In this document: in pieces, positions 61,508-64,000 of the stretch
How positions within the stretch are numbered: position 1 is the stretch's first letter
Layout: every line of letters starts with the position of its first letter
Origin: Sphagnum compactum
Taxonomy: Eukaryota > Bryophyta > Sphagnopsida > Sphagnales
NCBI GenBank assembly: GCA_965153455.1
Contig: OZ234503.1
Location: 10,855,118 to 10,919,117 of the forward strand
Direction of reading: 5' to 3'
DNA: 64,000 nt
The notes under the pieces: model-generated
The model's input: the letters and a program-made list of their open reading frames with translations, nothing else
Databases searched by the model: none
Told to the model about the DNA's origin: nothing
Program-made: the position numbers and the translations under genes

Positions 61508-62739
61508 TTGAAGATATATGAAAATAAAAAATTTAAGGACCCTTTTATCTTTTGGTTATTTGTTAAAATTTGGTGAATTAGGACCATTTTTTCCCAAAAA
61601 ACCTCTATATGTATTGAAATCATATTTTTCAAATAAAAATAAAAAAGTAAATTCCAAAAATGAAAAATAAAAAATTGGGACTTTCAAATTCCTTCATTAA
61701 GTTGCACATCACATGTCACAGTAAAGTCAAAATGGACTTGCACCTATTATGGAATTTGAGTTAAAGGATTTTTTTCAAATACGGTGATGAACATGATTGT
61801 AGAACACAAGGGTAGGTTCACGGACAAATTACAAATTGTTCACATACATGTAACATGTTGCAATTCAAGATGACCAATTATGTAGTTCAAATGACAAAAT
61901 CATTTTTAGGACTTCAAATAATTATATTGAGATGTGCAAATTTTAGATGGAAAATTTGCAATATGCATTTTTGACTAAATTGAAGGCAACACATATAATT
62001 GGTTGCATTTATAGGATAATTATTAATGGGCAAAAACAAAACTTGGCCAAAGTCCCTAACCTAGTACTAGACCACCCAACCCAAAAAAGAGATGGATTTG
62101 GCCAATTTTACATCATTTGGGCAAAAGGAATTGCGAGATATAAAAATTGAATTCATGAATCTAAAGTTTGAAATTGTGGCCAGAGTGAACCAGCACCCAC
62201 AAGTGCACCAACATGGATGGATGGTGCACTAATAAGATTCTCTTTTCTATCCATGTGCCATTGTGGGTTGACTTTTTTTTATTGCCCTTTCTCAGCCCTA
62301 ATCTCAATTTTTTTTTGCAACTTTATTTTCTCCCCACCCCCTGATTTTTATTTTTATTTTGGAACTTTATTTTCTCCCCACCCACCTACTACCCCCCACT
62401 GTCCCCCTCTGACCTACTCGCCGTTATATTTAAATTAAGGTAGACTCTTTCCCATCTACCTACTCACCTATAAATTTAAAATGTGCTACTCTCATCTCCA
62501 CCCACCTACCCATCGCCCCCCGCGCCCCCCATATATTTTTCTACCTACTTGCCTTTCCACCTTCCTACTTACCAACACTTTAAGTAGGTACCTACCAAAC
62601 CCCACCTCCATGGCTACACCTACCTACATGGTTGCCATTCCAATAAACCCCCAACAGTCGACAACAACGAGGAACGAGTACAATGAAAGTATTGCATGGA
62701 GCTTCGTTTTGTTCACTCAAACAAATAAATAAAGGGACG

Positions 62740-63600
62740 ATTAAAATATTTGACACGCCCTATAAGGGTATTGCAAGTTCTGGTTAGAAAATGTTTTCCA
62801 TGGGGGTATTGCAAACCAAGTGGATAATTAAAGTAATACAAAGCTTCAGTTCAATTTATATGCATTTAATATATGTTGTATTCAAGTTTCATAAACCCCA
62901 TTATGGGTAACCCTAAAATAGTTTGGGTTCCATATCATATCTTCTGAAACTTGGAGAAGTATTGTGTAACCCTAACAAAACCTAGAAGGAATGCAATACC
63001 CTCTTAGGGTATCCCATAAATACATTGGGCTCCATAACATATTTTTTGACACGTGGAGGGGTATTACGTAGCCTTATGAAAACCAACAAGGAAATCGATA
63101 CCTTCATTAGTTATATTTTATAATTAAACACCATGGGTCTATGCTGTTGGAGGGGTATTGTTCATGGCCAAAACTACTCAATACATCTGCAATACCCTTC
63201 ATAAGGTATCCCAGAAATACATTGAGTTTCATAACATATTTTTTAAAACTTGGAGGGGTATTGTATACTTTTCAAAAACCTAAAAGCAAAGCAATACCCT
63301 ACTTGGAGCATTTAATAAACACCATGGGCTAAATTATTTTGGTTTAAACTATCAAAGGGGTATTGCTAATGAATAGGAATACTCAATAAACATGTTTTAC
63401 CCCTTGTAGGGTATCCCAAAAATCCTTTGGGTTCTATAACATATCTTTTGAACTTGGAGGGGTATTGCATTACCATACCAAAACATAAAGGAAAAGCAAT
63501 ATTCGCATCATATTGCGATAATATCCTAAACCATGAAACAAAAGGACATATATATATATATTCCATGTTCAATATATCATGTTGTACATATTGATTAAAG
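62740..63600. repeat. Satellite-like array with GGGGTATTGC motif
   Basis: The conserved block GGGTATCCC...AAATACATTGGG...CATAACATAT...TTGGAGGGGTATT recurs with anchors at 62905, 63007, 63204 and 63409, so the main period is about 200 bp, with a roughly 100-bp half unit. Between blocks GCAATACC and its complement GGTATTGC alternate. Copies are diverged. Weaker related words begin near 62740 and fade past 63600. Confidence 0.8.
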
Positions 63601-64000
63601 TAAATGAAGGTATTGCAAAGTTGGTCACATTGATGGTATAGGGTTTAGGGTTTAATGTAAAATTTACTATTTAATGTTAGAAATTCATAATTTGTCAAAA
63701 TCAAAAAATTAAAGTTCATGCTTAACATTTTTCAATGATGTACATTTTTAAAAATTCCTTCTTAAAGTTTTAAACTCATTTCAAGAAAAAAAAACCATAA
63801 AGTCTATAATTTAATAAAATTTTAATCTCTATTAGAAAAAATTAAAGCGCATGATTTTTTATTATTTTTAATGGTTCACATAATAATAAAAAACGATCTC
63901 TCCCATATATTAATCCTATGTATGATTGAAAATTTATTTAAAACTTTCTGATATATAATAAATAATTTTTAGGCTAAATTATTATATAGTAGGTTAGTAA
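63601..64000. other. AT-rich right edge
   Basis: Very AT-rich, with a short telomere-like TAGGGTTTAGGGTTTA at about 63638. No gene is seen. Confidence 0.5.

Larger units (their letters stand above)
59034..62730. other. AT-rich intergenic DNA
   Basis: Probable 3' UTR of the transporter, then about 3.5 kb without a supported gene. Small tandem duplications lie at 59588-59675, a TG run at 60277-60296, and CTACCTAC-rich, pyrimidine-rich DNA at 62.33-62.62 kb. Confidence 0.5.

Noticed and set aside
62905-63420. Regularly spaced repeats that might suggest a CRISPR-like array
   Set aside because: Units are long, diverged and contain no unique spacers, and the genome is eukaryotic; it is a satellite-type array.

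Overview
This is nuclear DNA of a land plant. Six multi-exon genes with GT/AG introns sit in AT-rich, repeat-filled DNA, and short runs of the plant telomere motif (CCCTAAA/TTTAGGG type) occur inside it. The gene set is plant-specific or plant-typical: a plastid sulfolipid enzyme, an abscisic acid (ABA) receptor, a GID/CTLH ubiquitin ligase subunit, a tRNA methyltransferase with a transit-like N-terminus, and a nodulin-like MFS transporter. AT-rich intergenic DNA and simple short-intron genes would fit a bryophyte or other non-seed plant. That placement is an inference and the species cannot be named from the sequence.

Layout. 1-3.7 kb: non-coding, with a perfect 23-bp hairpin at 1401-1478. 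3.7-4.9 kb: a two-exon gene for a 135-residue protein I do not recognise. 4.9-9.6 kb: AT-rich, no gene. 9.6-19.3 kb: a minus-strand Ty3/gypsy LTR retrotransposon with both LTRs and a matching AAAAT target duplication; it lacks protease, reverse transcriptase and RNase H and carries a decayed CACTA (En/Spm) transposon. 21.5-23.6 kb: UDP-sulfoquinovose synthase (SQD1). 26.1-26.9 kb: PYR/PYL/RCAR ABA receptor. 32.2-35.0 kb: RMD5-type GID/CTLH subunit. 36.9-40.9 kb, minus strand: Trm1-type tRNA (guanine-26) dimethyltransferase in eight exons. 42.9-47.9 kb: a roughly 5-kb element bounded by ~290-bp terminal inverted repeats, with no recognisable transposase and two internal low-complexity arrays. 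47.9-56.6 kb: AT-rich, with degenerate repeats. 56.6-59.0 kb: nodulin-like/NFD4-type MFS transporter. 59-64 kb: AT-rich, ending in a satellite-like array built on GGGGTATTGC.

The genes do not form an operon-like unit and I see no joint pathway. Exon models were built by hand from reading frame, homology recalled from the families and splice-site phase; all junctions keep frame. The parts least explained by known features are the large inverted-repeat element at 42.9-47.9 kb, a dispersed family built around the 16-bp palindrome TAGCCAAATTTGGCTA, the 23-bp hairpin near the left edge, the satellite at the right edge, and the 135-residue gene.
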